From Pyrobaculum arsenaticum DSM 13514 (GTDB lineage: Archaea > Thermoproteota > Thermoprotei > Thermoproteales > Thermoproteaceae), in NCBI RefSeq assembly GCF_000016385.1, contig NC_009376.1:930001-994000 (forward strand): 64,000 bases of DNA, written 5' to 3'. Below the pieces are notes generated by a model. The model saw nothing but the letters and a program-made list of their open reading frames with translations, was not told the origin of the DNA and did not search any database. Below, in pieces: positions 1-7,209 of this stretch. Position 1 is the stretch's first letter. The number at the start of each line of letters is the position of its first letter. The translations under genes were made by a program, and so were the position numbers.

Positions 1-813
1 GGTGCGCGACGCGGCGAAGGTGATAAGCCTAGCGGCGGCTCCGAGACTGGCCAGGGCGCCGCCAAGCGCCCCAAGCGCCGGGGCGAGGTAGAGGTACGCG
101 CCCACCAGCGCCCCTACAGCCGACGAGGATAGAATCGCCGTTGCGGCGAGGCCGAGCCCTTCTGCCCTGCCGCGTCGGGATATGGGATAATCCAAAACCA
201 GGACAGAACCCTCGGCGGCGTCTACCAGCGCCCCGTACGGCCTATCACGGTAGCGGTATCTTAACTGCCAGAATGGGTAGTAGACAATGCCTTCGAAGCT
301 CCACTCTATGCTAACCCTGACCTTGAACACAGAAGCGTAGTCCCGGGCCTCCTCCACCACGTCTTTCAGCGAGCTGAAGGTCTCCTCCGGCGAGAGGTCA
401 GGCGAGTGGAAGACGCCGATTTTCTCCAGGGAGGGCTTGAAGGGCGTCCTCCACCTGGCGGGGAAGACGTATCTCTTCGGGAGTTTGAACGGAGGCGTGG
501 ACACGGCGAGGGCGGTGGCGTAGGTCTCCAGCTCGTCGAGGGGGGAGAATGTGATGTGGTAGAGGTACAGGGGGAGGAAGTGGAGCTCGGCGGCCTCGGG
601 GCTGGCTGATGGGAGGTCGTCTGGGGCGCCGAAGGGCCTGAAGTTGAGGGCTTTGCGAAAGGCCTCTGTCTTGTCCACAGTGGGCTTGAAGACGTAGACG
701 TTTTCGTAGGTCTTTCCCTCAGACAACACTGTGCCGCAGTAGGGGCAGACGTAGAATTTACGCCCAGGCGGCGCCTCGTATTTCGCCCCGCAGAACGGGC
801 ACTGGATTTTCAT
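1..813 (-). CDS. Zinc-ribbon membrane protein, partial (runs off left edge)
   Basis: The frame is open from ATG at 813 to the window edge (271 codons seen, no stop), so the C-terminus is missing. The N-terminus carries a zinc ribbon, CPFCG then CPYCG about 17 residues later. The body is soluble-looking with many aromatic residues, and the last visible part (about residues 205-271) is hydrophobic and Ala/Leu/Gly-rich, fitting transmembrane helices. The start overlaps the stop of the upstream gene (ATGA at 810-813), so the two are translationally coupled. The neighbour has the same plan of zinc ribbon, soluble middle and C-terminal membrane segment, so they are probably a paralogous pair. Function unknown. 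Confidence 0.75.
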   Translation of the reverse strand, partial: MKIQCPFCGAKYEAPPGRKFYVCPYCGTVLSEGKTYENVYVFKPTVDKTEAFRKALNFRPFGAPDDLPSASPEAAELHFLPLYLYHITFSPLDELETYATALAVSTPPFKLPKRYVFPARWRTPFKPSLEKIGVFHSPDLSPEETFSSLKDVVEEARDYASVFKVRVSIEWSFEGIVYYPFWQLRYRYRDRPYGALVDAAEGSVLVLDYPISRRGRAEGLGLAATAILSSSAVGALVGAYLYLAPALGALGGALASLGAAARLITFAASRT

Positions 814-1808
814 TTCTCAACTCTCCTAGGTCTCAGCATGGGGCTGGACGCCAGATAGGTCAAGACGCCGGCGCCTATTACAAACGCGGACGCGACCACT
901 GGATCTATAAGCAACGTGGCGCCGATCCCTCCGAGGACGCCGCCTAGTAGCGAGGTGCCTGCCAAATAAAGGGCCTTGTGCTCGGCGAAGGTGGGCTCCT
1001 CGGCGACTATCACTGCCCCGTCCCAGCCGGCGACGTAGTAGCTGTAGTAAGACCCTTTGAAGAGATAAGGCACTACCCACATGGGGAGGTAGGTGAGGGG
1101 GGAGGCCTTCAGCCTCTCCACTGTGTAGTCCACTGCCTTGTCTTGTACGAAGGTGGAGGCGACTAGCACCCCCACGGCGAGTTTGGCCTTCTCCGACGCG
1201 TCCTCGTCTACAAGCTCCAGCAACCTCGGCATCACCGCCCTCACCGCCTTGGCCTTCGCCCTCTCGGGCGTCATCTCGCCGGCGAGGAAAGACGATGAGA
1301 CGGAGGCGGAGGAGACAACCTCCGACAAGGTCTTAGGCTCAGGCGCTGTTTTGAAAAAGTGCTCTGTTAGTTTATCCACTGAGATGCCCCAAGCCGCCCT
1401 CCTCGCCAGCACCGCGACGACGTCTTGAAGCCTCACGGAGCCGGAGACCCGTACTGTCTTGCTCACAGTACGCATCTCAGTCCTCCCCGCTACGCGCACA
1501 GTCTTTGTGTAGGTCACAGTGACCACCGCGTCGTAGACGGCGCGGATTGCGACGTCTACGAAGTAGAAGGGGACGTAGAGCAGTTCGGGGCTTGAGAAGT
1601 TTATGTCAGACATCCTCCTCCCGAGGTTGAAATCCCTCTTCGTCCGCTCCACTGCCCGGCGAAGTATTTCGCTTGACGTGAGGGTGGGCACTGCCAGTAT
1701 TTTAGACGGGTTGCCTGTGAGGAAATTCGGGGTGCCGCAGTATTTGCAGACCACAACCACAGACTCAGGAGTGACGTCGAGCGGCGCGCCGCAGTAGGAG
1801 CACCTCAC
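810..1808 (-). CDS. Zinc-ribbon membrane protein, paralogue of the gene at 1-813
   Basis: About 332 residues. The N-terminus is a two-knuckle zinc ribbon (CSYCG, then CKYCG); the C-terminal 70 residues form two hydrophobic segments ending in a basic tail. The middle contains a Thr/Val-rich stretch with repeated TKTVRV-like segments. The longest frame starts at 1844, but that GTG lies inside a TATA element (1828-1841). The in-frame GTG at 1808 lies 27 bp from the centre of that element and begins VRCSYCG, so I take 1808 as a leaderless start. It is co-transcribed with the partial gene to its left through an ATGA overlap. It could be a membrane-tethered metal-binding scaffold; no catalytic motif is visible. 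Confidence 0.75.
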   Translation of the reverse strand: MRCSYCGAPLDVTPESVVVVCKYCGTPNFLTGNPSKILAVPTLTSSEILRRAVERTKRDFNLGRRMSDINFSSPELLYVPFYFVDVAIRAVYDAVVTVTYTKTVRVAGRTEMRTVSKTVRVSGSVRLQDVVAVLARRAAWGISVDKLTEHFFKTAPEPKTLSEVVSSASVSSSFLAGEMTPERAKAKAVRAVMPRLLELVDEDASEKAKLAVGVLVASTFVQDKAVDYTVERLKASPLTYLPMWVVPYLFKGSYYSYYVAGWDGAVIVAEEPTFAEHKALYLAGTSLLGGVLGGIGATLLIDPVVASAFVIGAGVLTYLASSPMLRPRRVEK

Positions 1809-1827
1809 GCACGTGTAGGAGGCGGTG

Positions 1828-1841
1828 TTAATAAATATAAA
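1828..1841. promoter_or_regulatory. Single TATA element shared by two divergent leaderless genes
   Basis: The AT block TTAATAAATATAAA reads as a TATA box on both strands. Its centre (about 1835) is 27 bp from GTG 1808 on the minus strand and 26 bp from GTG 1861 on the plus strand, both the normal crenarchaeal spacing for leaderless starts. No second AT-rich element exists between the two starts. Confidence 0.6.
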
Positions 1842-1860
1842 CACGTGGAGGGGCTGAGCG

Positions 1861-2796
1861 GTGGAGACATTTAAGTGGATAAGGGAGAAAATCGCAGATT
1901 ATGACCTCGCCAACAGTGGGGTGGCGAAGCTCAACGCCTTCGCCCGTGGCGATGCGCCGCCTCTCGAAGATGTGCTTTCTGATCTTTACGGCGTTTCAAA
2001 ACAAGAGCTCGTCCTCACCGCTGGGGCCCAAGAGGGGGTGTTCCTGGCATTTCTAGCGATCAAGCCAAGCTACGTAGTAACCGTGGTGCCGGAGTACGAG
2101 CCGATTACAAAACTCCCCCAGACCCTCGGCGTGAGGCAAGTGCAAGTTGGGAATGTCTGGGACGCCCCACTAGAGCCAGGCGGCCTCATCCTCCTCTCAA
2201 ACCCAAATAACCCCACAGGCCGCTTTCTCGACAAGAGGGAGCTTGCGGAGCTTGCGGACGAGGCGTGGAGGAGGGGGGCCTATCTCGTCGTCGACATTAT
2301 ATTCTCAGACTTCGTAACAGACGACGTTAAGGAGCTCCCACTGGAGGGCGTCGTGTACGCCCACAGCACGGACAAATTCTTCACCTCGGACATACGGGTG
2401 GGGTGGGCCTTCGGCGATAGAAGGATCGTGGAGAAAATCCGCTATCTCAAAGACTTGGCAAACCCCGGTCCCCGGGAGTTCGAGAAGAGGGCCGCGGCGT
2501 GGCTCGTATCTAGGAGGGGCGAGGTGAAGAGGAGAAATCTTTCCATAATTAGGCCCAACGCGGAGGCTCTCCTCGCGGCCTTCCCAAACGCAGTATATAG
2601 GCCTGACATGCCCATCGCGTTGGTGCCGACGAAGTGCCACGACGTGGAGCTAGCAGAGAGGCTACTGGCTAAGGGGGTGAAGACAGTGCCAGGCCGCTTC
2701 TTCCAAGCCCCCTATTCGATTCGGGTCGGCCTCGGCGTGGAGGAGCCGGAGAGGTTTAGAGAGGCCTTGAGGATTTTAGTAGAAAGCTGGTGCTGA
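1861..2796 (+). CDS. Fold-type I PLP aminotransferase (aspartate aminotransferase-like)
   Basis: 311 residues, shorter than the usual 380-400 of class I/II aminotransferases, with a reduced N-terminal region. The SNPNNPTG motif is at residues 113-120, the PLP-nitrogen-binding Asp in VVDIIFSDF at 145, and the Schiff-base Lys in STDKFF at 172, followed by an RVGW phosphate-contact region. The C-terminal RVGLG segment supplies the expected carboxylate-binding Arg. It probably transfers amino groups between an amino acid and a 2-oxoacid in the cytoplasm; the substrate cannot be read from sequence. GTG 1861 is leaderless from the shared TATA element at 1828-1841. It ends just before a short decayed zinc-knuckle frame on the opposite strand. 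Confidence 0.85.
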   Translation: METFKWIREKIADYDLANSGVAKLNAFARGDAPPLEDVLSDLYGVSKQELVLTAGAQEGVFLAFLAIKPSYVVTVVPEYEPITKLPQTLGVRQVQVGNVWDAPLEPGGLILLSNPNNPTGRFLDKRELAELADEAWRRGAYLVVDIIFSDFVTDDVKELPLEGVVYAHSTDKFFTSDIRVGWAFGDRRIVEKIRYLKDLANPGPREFEKRAAAWLVSRRGEVKRRNLSIIRPNAEALLAAFPNAVYRPDMPIALVPTKCHDVELAERLLAKGVKTVPGRFFQAPYSIRVGLGVEEPERFREALRILVESWC

Positions 2797-2872
2797 CTGC
2801 GGAACGAAGCTTGCAGCCGGCACATGTCTCGTAGGTTATCGGTTCACCGCAAATTCTACAAGCGGAGGTCTC
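2797..2872 (-). pseudogene. Remnant of a small zinc-knuckle protein
   Basis: In the 140 bp between the aminotransferase and KptA, the minus strand encodes ACRICGEP then ETCAGCKL, a CxxC/CxxC pattern. The frame is closed by TAA at 2873-2875 immediately upstream and has no ATG, GTG or TTG before the cysteines, so it cannot be translated as it stands. A decayed mini zinc-ribbon gene is the simplest reading; chance cannot be excluded. Confidence 0.3.
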
Positions 2873-2953
2873 TTACGGCTTTCCCGTATTTTAAGCCACA
2901 TTAAGCCACATATAGCTTTTGATCAAGATATAAACACATTGACTCCCCTTGTC

Positions 2954-3589
2954 GTGGTCGGCGGGCTACACAAGTGCCAGATTTGCGGCGCCTATACCGA
3001 CGAGCCTACGCACTGCGGGAAACCCGCTGTGTTGTTACTCGACGGGAGCACCAGGCTAAGGGTTTCTAAGACCTTATCCCTCGCCCTTAGGCATAGCCCT
3101 GCCGTCCTCGGGCTGGTGTTAGACAGCCGTGGCTGGGGGGAAGTAGAGGCGGTGTTGAGGGGGCTGGATAGGGCTGGTCTAAAGATCAGCAGAGAGGCGC
3201 TGGAGGCCGTGGTAGCCTTAGACGACAAGGGCCGTTTTGAGATGAGCAATGGCAAGATAAGGGCTCGGTACGGCCACTCCATAGATGTTGAGGTAGAGTA
3301 TGAGGTGGACGAAGACTCCGCATCTCTCTACCACGGTACTTCTAAAGACAACCTCCCTTTCATCATGGCTGTGGGCATACTTCCCATGAAAAGGAAGTTC
3401 GTCCACCTAGCAACCGACGTGGACACAGCGTGTCTAAACGCCGCGCGGAGGCCGAGCCCAATCGTAATTGAAGTAGACGCGGAATGTCTAAGAAGAAGCG
3501 GCGTCGTGATATATATCGGAAGCCGCAAAATTAGGTTGGCAAAGTACGTGCCGCAGAGTTGCATAAAAAGAGTTTTCCAATGCCTATGA
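2954..3589 (+). CDS. kptA: RNA 2'-phosphotransferase Tpt1/KptA with N-terminal zinc knuckle
   Basis: About 211 residues. The family transfers a 2'-phosphate from RNA to NAD+, giving ADP-ribose 1'',2''-cyclic phosphate. Family motifs are visible: LALRHSP near the N-terminus of the core, RYGHS, YHGTS and a C-terminal HLATD segment. A short CxxC...HC metal-binding segment (HKCQICG ... HCG) precedes the core and is common in archaeal members. The longest frame starts with TTG 2939, but the TATA box GATATAAAC at 2927-2935 is only 8 bp away; GTG 2954 is 23 bp from its centre and is the likely leaderless start. It is monocistronic. In archaea the substrate is uncertain because tRNA splicing there does not obviously leave a 2'-phosphate. 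Confidence 0.88.
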   Translation: MVGGLHKCQICGAYTDEPTHCGKPAVLLLDGSTRLRVSKTLSLALRHSPAVLGLVLDSRGWGEVEAVLRGLDRAGLKISREALEAVVALDDKGRFEMSNGKIRARYGHSIDVEVEYEVDEDSASLYHGTSKDNLPFIMAVGILPMKRKFVHLATDVDTACLNAARRPSPIVIEVDAECLRRSGVVIYIGSRKIRLAKYVPQSCIKRVFQCL

Positions 3590-3651
3590 GGTGTGGCTCT
3601 ACCCTCCAGATGCGTCGTGCCCACTGCGCCGAAAAGCCCTGTGCCGTAACC

Positions 3652-3798
3652 CTAAGGCCCCTCTTCTAAAAACCTCCTAGCCCACACGCCCCTAGGCCAC
3701 CCCCTGGGCACGACCGCTAATTTGCGCCTTTCGAATCTATCCCAAAGCTCCCTAATCCTCTCCATTACCTCTTCCACAGAATCCACAGAACAACACAT
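3652..3798 (-). CDS. Small hypothetical protein, 48 aa
   Basis: An ATG frame of 48 codons lies in the gap between kptA and the membrane HTH gene. Its predicted protein is rich in Arg, Glu and Trp, with an amphipathic N-terminal half (EEVMERIRELWDRF) and a C-terminal WARRFLEEG. The composition looks like real crenarchaeal coding sequence (AGG/AGA Arg codons, G/C third positions). No convincing TATA box at the right spacing was found, so it may be the remnant of a longer gene. Function unknown. Confidence 0.4.
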   Translation of the reverse strand: MCCSVDSVEEVMERIRELWDRFERRKLAVVPRGWPRGVWARRFLEEGP

Positions 3799-3882
3799 CC
3801 TTTGACATAAATCTTTTACGTCGCCTAGGCGCCGGGGTCTTTACGAGGTTCCAACTTTTTAAAAAGGCTCATCTCTGCTTTT

Positions 3883-4746
3883 ATGCTAGTCTTCCTCAAC
3901 TTAACCGCTCCCCCACTCCTCCTACTATTACTCCCCGCGGCGCTGGTGGGCAACTACACGCTACCAGCACCCCCGCTTTCAGACGTGGCGGCCTTCACCA
4001 CTGCCGGGGAGCCCCTTCCCACCTGGGTGCTTAACAACACCCTCTACGTCTTACAAAACGGGGCCCCCGCAGTGGCCGTTTACGTCCCCCGTTACGAGAA
4101 CAGCAGCGGCGTCTACACAGTCACAGTCAAGGCCGACAAGGTGGTCGTCCAGGCGCCCCCCGGCGTTATGATAGAGGACTTCGCCCCACTTCCCACAAAC
4201 GTGGTTGTCAATAAAACCGGCCTCTACCTCTACTTCACCGGCGAAGTCCGAGTAAAGTACTATTTCTTCTCAATAATAACCATCAAGCCCCCGCCCACGC
4301 CGACCGCTACACAAACGACGACCACCACGACAGCCCCGCCGTCCCCCACACCGCCTCCCACATCTACGCAACCCTCCACATCTGCTCCCACCGGCACATC
4401 GCCACCTGGCACAACCACCACGACCACCCCCGCGCCGGCGGCGGGTGTTGATATGTGGCCCGTGGTGGGGTTGGCCGTGGCGGCCGCCGTGGCGGCCGGC
4501 GTCTACTTCCTCTTCAAGAGGAGGCCGAGCGGCGGAGACTGCGGAGAGCTCACCGACGTGGACCGCGTCGTGTTGCAAGCTCTGGCAAACATGGGAGGCT
4601 CTGCCGAGAGGACGCAACTACAGAACGCCCTAGGCGTGCCGAAGACGACGCTGCACCGGCACCTCCACAAATTAGCCAAATACGGCTACGTCAGGTTGGT
4701 ACAGGAGGGCGGGAGGCAGAGAGTAGAGCTTCTAAGAAAGTGTTGA
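3883..4746 (+). CDS. Membrane-anchored HTH regulator with extracytoplasmic domain
   Basis: 287 residues in four parts: an N-terminal hydrophobic signal/anchor (about 1-20), an extracytoplasmic beta-rich domain (about 25-135), a Thr/Pro/Ser-rich stalk (about 140-185) and a transmembrane helix (VVGLAVAAAVAAGVYFLF) followed by a cytoplasmic winged-helix HTH of about 60 residues (LTDVDRVVLQAL ... GVPKTTLHRHLHKL). The orientation places the HTH inside and the sensor outside, so it should act as a one-component transcription factor at the membrane. The TATA box TTTTTAAAAA (3856-3865) is 23 bp before the ATG. The target genes are unknown; the next gene is convergent, so it is transcribed alone. Confidence 0.75.
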   Translation: MLVFLNLTAPPLLLLLLPAALVGNYTLPAPPLSDVAAFTTAGEPLPTWVLNNTLYVLQNGAPAVAVYVPRYENSSGVYTVTVKADKVVVQAPPGVMIEDFAPLPTNVVVNKTGLYLYFTGEVRVKYYFFSIITIKPPPTPTATQTTTTTTAPPSPTPPPTSTQPSTSAPTGTSPPGTTTTTTPAPAAGVDMWPVVGLAVAAAVAAGVYFLFKRRPSGGDCGELTDVDRVVLQALANMGGSAERTQLQNALGVPKTTLHRHLHKLAKYGYVRLVQEGGRQRVELLRKC

Positions 4747-4752
4747 TATCCC

Positions 4753-5149
4753 TCAAGGGGTGACGACATCTACTCCTAGCTTTTTGGCCATTTCTCCTTG
4801 CTGGGCATCTAGCGTCAGAAGGGCGGCCCCCTTTTTCTGAGCAACGGCGACGTATAAGGCGTCGTACACCGTAATTCTGTGGGCAACAGCTATGTGAAAC
4901 GCATCAGGCAGGTATGCGCTCTCTGGCTCGAGCCTCACGTTTTTCTCCAGTAGCGAAGAGAGGATGTGGAAAAGCCTTTCCGCCACGTCCGCAGTCACTA
5001 ATCCCCTAACGTGGGCTTTCCAAATCGTGTTCGCCACCTCCTTAGCGACCACGTCTACAGAGACTGAGCGCTTGATATACTGCGCTAGTCTCTCTCAACC
5101 CGGCTCCTAGTATAAACGCCGCCAGCGCGGAGGCGTCAACCACTATCAC
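4753..5149 (-). pseudogene. VapC-type PIN-domain toxin, frameshifted
   Basis: The first 14 codons from GTG 5149 encode a normal VapC start (VIVVDASALAAFIL) with the first catalytic Asp. The frame then shifts: downstream homology (EPG, ERLAQYIK, VAKEVANTIWKA) continues in another frame, with TGA where VapC proteins usually have Trp and TAG just before it. From 5052 the frame is open to 4753 and encodes the C-terminal half, with ITVYDALYVAVAQ and LLTLD of PIN domains. So one indel and one nonsense change inactivate the ribonuclease toxin. The intact VapC at 20166-20573 shows the expected layout. The antitoxin gene upstream overlaps the GTG and is intact. Confidence 0.8.
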
Positions 5150-5276
5150 GATCTTCCCTAACCGAGGCCGAGGCGAAGCCCCTAGGCGCTCCCACGGGCA
5201 ACGCCTCCAGCTCCTTAATTACCCTTTCCATATTCTCCTGCGCCTCCAGCTCTCTGATCTTCTCCTTAACAGCCAT
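5136..5276 (-). CDS. vapB: VapB-like antitoxin of the broken VapC
   Basis: 46 residues. The first half is a charged helix (MAVKEKIRELEAQENMER); the second half is the flexible tail (LPVGAPRGF) typical of short antitoxins that bind the toxin. ATG 5276 is 24 bp from the TATA box GTTTATTATT (5295-5304), a leaderless start. The 3' end overlaps the vapC GTG at 5149 by 14 bp, the standard TA operon arrangement. There is no obvious DNA-binding domain. Retention of the antitoxin while the toxin is dead could reflect recent inactivation or cross-protection against another VapC. Confidence 0.65.
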   Translation of the reverse strand: MAVKEKIRELEAQENMERVIKELEALPVGAPRGFASASVREDRDSG

Positions 5277-5362
5277 GTAACCGCGAGTATACTGAATAAT
5301 AAACCTAACGATCTACATCTAAACGTGGGGCCGCGTAGTAGTATTAATAGGCGGCAAATAAT

Positions 5363-6010
5363 GTGCTTTGCCTGTCCGGATTGCTGAAGGCAGTGGCGCG
5401 ACACGTATTTTTAACAGGTGAGCAGGTAGAGTCTGTGAGATACGACCCCAGCAATTTGAAAGCCGTGGAAAAGCTAGGAAGCGCAGACAAAGCGCTTATG
5501 ATCTACGGCTCGGTTATGGAAAGGGTGTTACAGATGGAGGAGGTTGGGAAGGAGGAGGTCGAGAAAGTCATCAAAGAAGTTCTAAGCGGCCAAGGCGTCG
5601 AGAAAAGGTTCTTCGGAAACTTAATCGCATTGCTCTACAACGACTTGAGGCGCCTCGGAGTCTTGACTGTTGGCCACAGCAAGTCTTGGGAGGGGAGGGA
5701 AAAGGCGAGGCTCACATCGCTCGGCGCCTGGCTAACCCGGTGTGCGGGACTGAACGCCAGAGTCCTAGGCGCCGTCGCCGTAGCCAGCTGTTATTTAAGG
5801 CAGTGGGAAGTCGACCCAGAAGAGGCGGGCTTCTGTCGGCGAGCCTACGAGGGCAAGCTGGGAGACTACGCAGAGCTGGTGAGGAGGGCGGTGGAGATCT
5901 TCTACAACGAGGCGCCGCCGTGGTGCATCCCCTACGGCTCCGACCTTAAAAAATCTAAGGCCCTTCTCACCTCGTCGGCAGGATCTCCATCTGGGTTGAC
6001 CACGGCGTAG
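5363..6010 (+). CDS. Hypothetical protein facing the McrBC-type operon
   Basis: 215 residues, helical, with several charged coiled segments (EEVGKEEVEKVIKEVL) and four scattered Cys in the C-terminal half. I recognise no domain. The GTG at 5363 follows an AT-rich element near 5338-5348 at rather short spacing, so an in-frame start a few codons downstream is possible. Its last 79 bp overlap the 3' end of the mcrC-like gene on the opposite strand, so the C-terminal tail may be shorter in relatives. Its position beside the restriction operon may suggest a link to it, but orientation argues against co-transcription. Confidence 0.6.
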   Translation: MLCLSGLLKAVARHVFLTGEQVESVRYDPSNLKAVEKLGSADKALMIYGSVMERVLQMEEVGKEEVEKVIKEVLSGQGVEKRFFGNLIALLYNDLRRLGVLTVGHSKSWEGREKARLTSLGAWLTRCAGLNARVLGAVAVASCYLRQWEVDPEEAGFCRRAYEGKLGDYAELVRRAVEIFYNEAPPWCIPYGSDLKKSKALLTSSAGSPSGLTTA

Positions 6011-7209
6011 TACACGGCGGCTTCTACGCCGTTGCCGATACTCGCCCTTATGGACCTCCTGGCCTTGTCGGACAAGGCTAAGGCGGCCACCACAGCCTTC
6101 AACGCCCCGTTCTGCGCCACGTCGGCGAGGTAGCCGGCCAGCCTAAGGGCATCGGGTAGGTCCAGCCTAGAGAGTTCTCTGTACTTGGCCTCGACCACTG
6201 CCACCAACTTACCAGACTCAACGGCTACGTCCGGCCTCGGCCTCCGCCGCGACATTTTCTTCACGAGTCTTGAAAGAGGGGCCGCGTTGAAGTACAGCTT
6301 AACCCCGCCCGCCTCGAGGCAGAACCTACCGCATTCTCTGTGCAAGGCGCCGAGCGCCTCTGCGAATAGGGAATACACATAAAGCTCGTAGAGCTTGGTG
6401 CTTGGTATCATGACGAAGCGGCCCGGCGCCCCTCCGCGGGTTGCCGCGTGGCCCCTTACTGCCTTAGCCGCCACGTGCCAGTAGGGGCCTACACCCTCGC
6501 CGTCTGCCCAAGACGCGGCGAACTCAGCCTCGCCGGCTACTGCCTCCACGCCGCGGGCAACGGAGGCGAGGTACTCGCGCACAACCCCCCTCACGCCTTG
6601 TGGGAGCTCATCCACGAGCCCCTCCGCGTTTTGAACAGCCTCGGCGACGCGCCTTAGGCCAAGCACTACTGCGTTTGCAAGCGCCGTGTTTCTAACCCGC
6701 CTCCTGCCGTATAGGTACACCCCCCGTGGGCCGACGCCGATACGCCCTCCCCTCCCCGTCACCCGCACGGCCAAAAACCTCGGCTCCCGGCTGGCGAGGT
6801 GCCACAGCTCGCCGAGGAGAAGCGCGGCCTCGCCCCAGATCGCCAAGCGGATATCCGCCGCATACATCCCAGAAGTCGCCAGGTAGAGCCACGAAACGTC
6901 GCCGAAGAGCCTCCGCACCCGCTCCAGCATTTCGCCGTATTTTTCAACCCGCGGCTTCACAACTACGGTGACCCCGCCCCACTCGTACACCCCTACCCAG
7001 AACCCCCCAAAGGCCTTCTCCCCCCTCACGTCGGGCCGGGGCGTGTCCACCCGCAAGCCCCCCGGTAGCCGCCTGTACTCCCCAAGCGCCGCCCTAAGAT
7101 GGAGAATGACGCTCCTTAACGTCTCCTCGGCGACGCCGCACTCCCGGGCCCTTTCCCCTAGGCTGAAGACCTCGCCCTCCCTCCACTCACACCTTAGCCG
7201 GTAGCTCAT
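5932..7209 (-). CDS. mcrC: McrC-like nuclease subunit of a modification-dependent restriction system
   Basis: 425 residues. The N-terminal half resembles the McrC DNA- and partner-binding region, with the characteristic GVYEWGGVTVVVKPR segment (about residues 70-86) and KYGEMLERV. The C-terminal region has a PD-(D/E)xK nuclease core: RPDVAVESG...VAVVEAKY, giving catalytic Asp, Glu and Lys within about residues 325-342. In McrBC systems this subunit cuts DNA and stimulates the McrB NTPase. Its start overlaps the end of the EVE-McrB gene by 23 bp, so the two form one operon from the promoter near 8780. The C-terminal coding region overlaps the opposing gene by 79 bp. Confidence 0.82.
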   Translation of the reverse strand: MSYRLRCEWREGEVFSLGERARECGVAEETLRSVILHLRAALGEYRRLPGGLRVDTPRPDVRGEKAFGGFWVGVYEWGGVTVVVKPRVEKYGEMLERVRRLFGDVSWLYLATSGMYAADIRLAIWGEAALLLGELWHLASREPRFLAVRVTGRGGRIGVGPRGVYLYGRRRVRNTALANAVVLGLRRVAEAVQNAEGLVDELPQGVRGVVREYLASVARGVEAVAGEAEFAASWADGEGVGPYWHVAAKAVRGHAATRGGAPGRFVMIPSTKLYELYVYSLFAEALGALHRECGRFCLEAGGVKLYFNAAPLSRLVKKMSRRRPRPDVAVESGKLVAVVEAKYRELSRLDLPDALRLAGYLADVAQNGALKAVVAALALSDKARRSIRASIGNGVEAAVYYAVVNPDGDPADEVRRALDFLRSEP

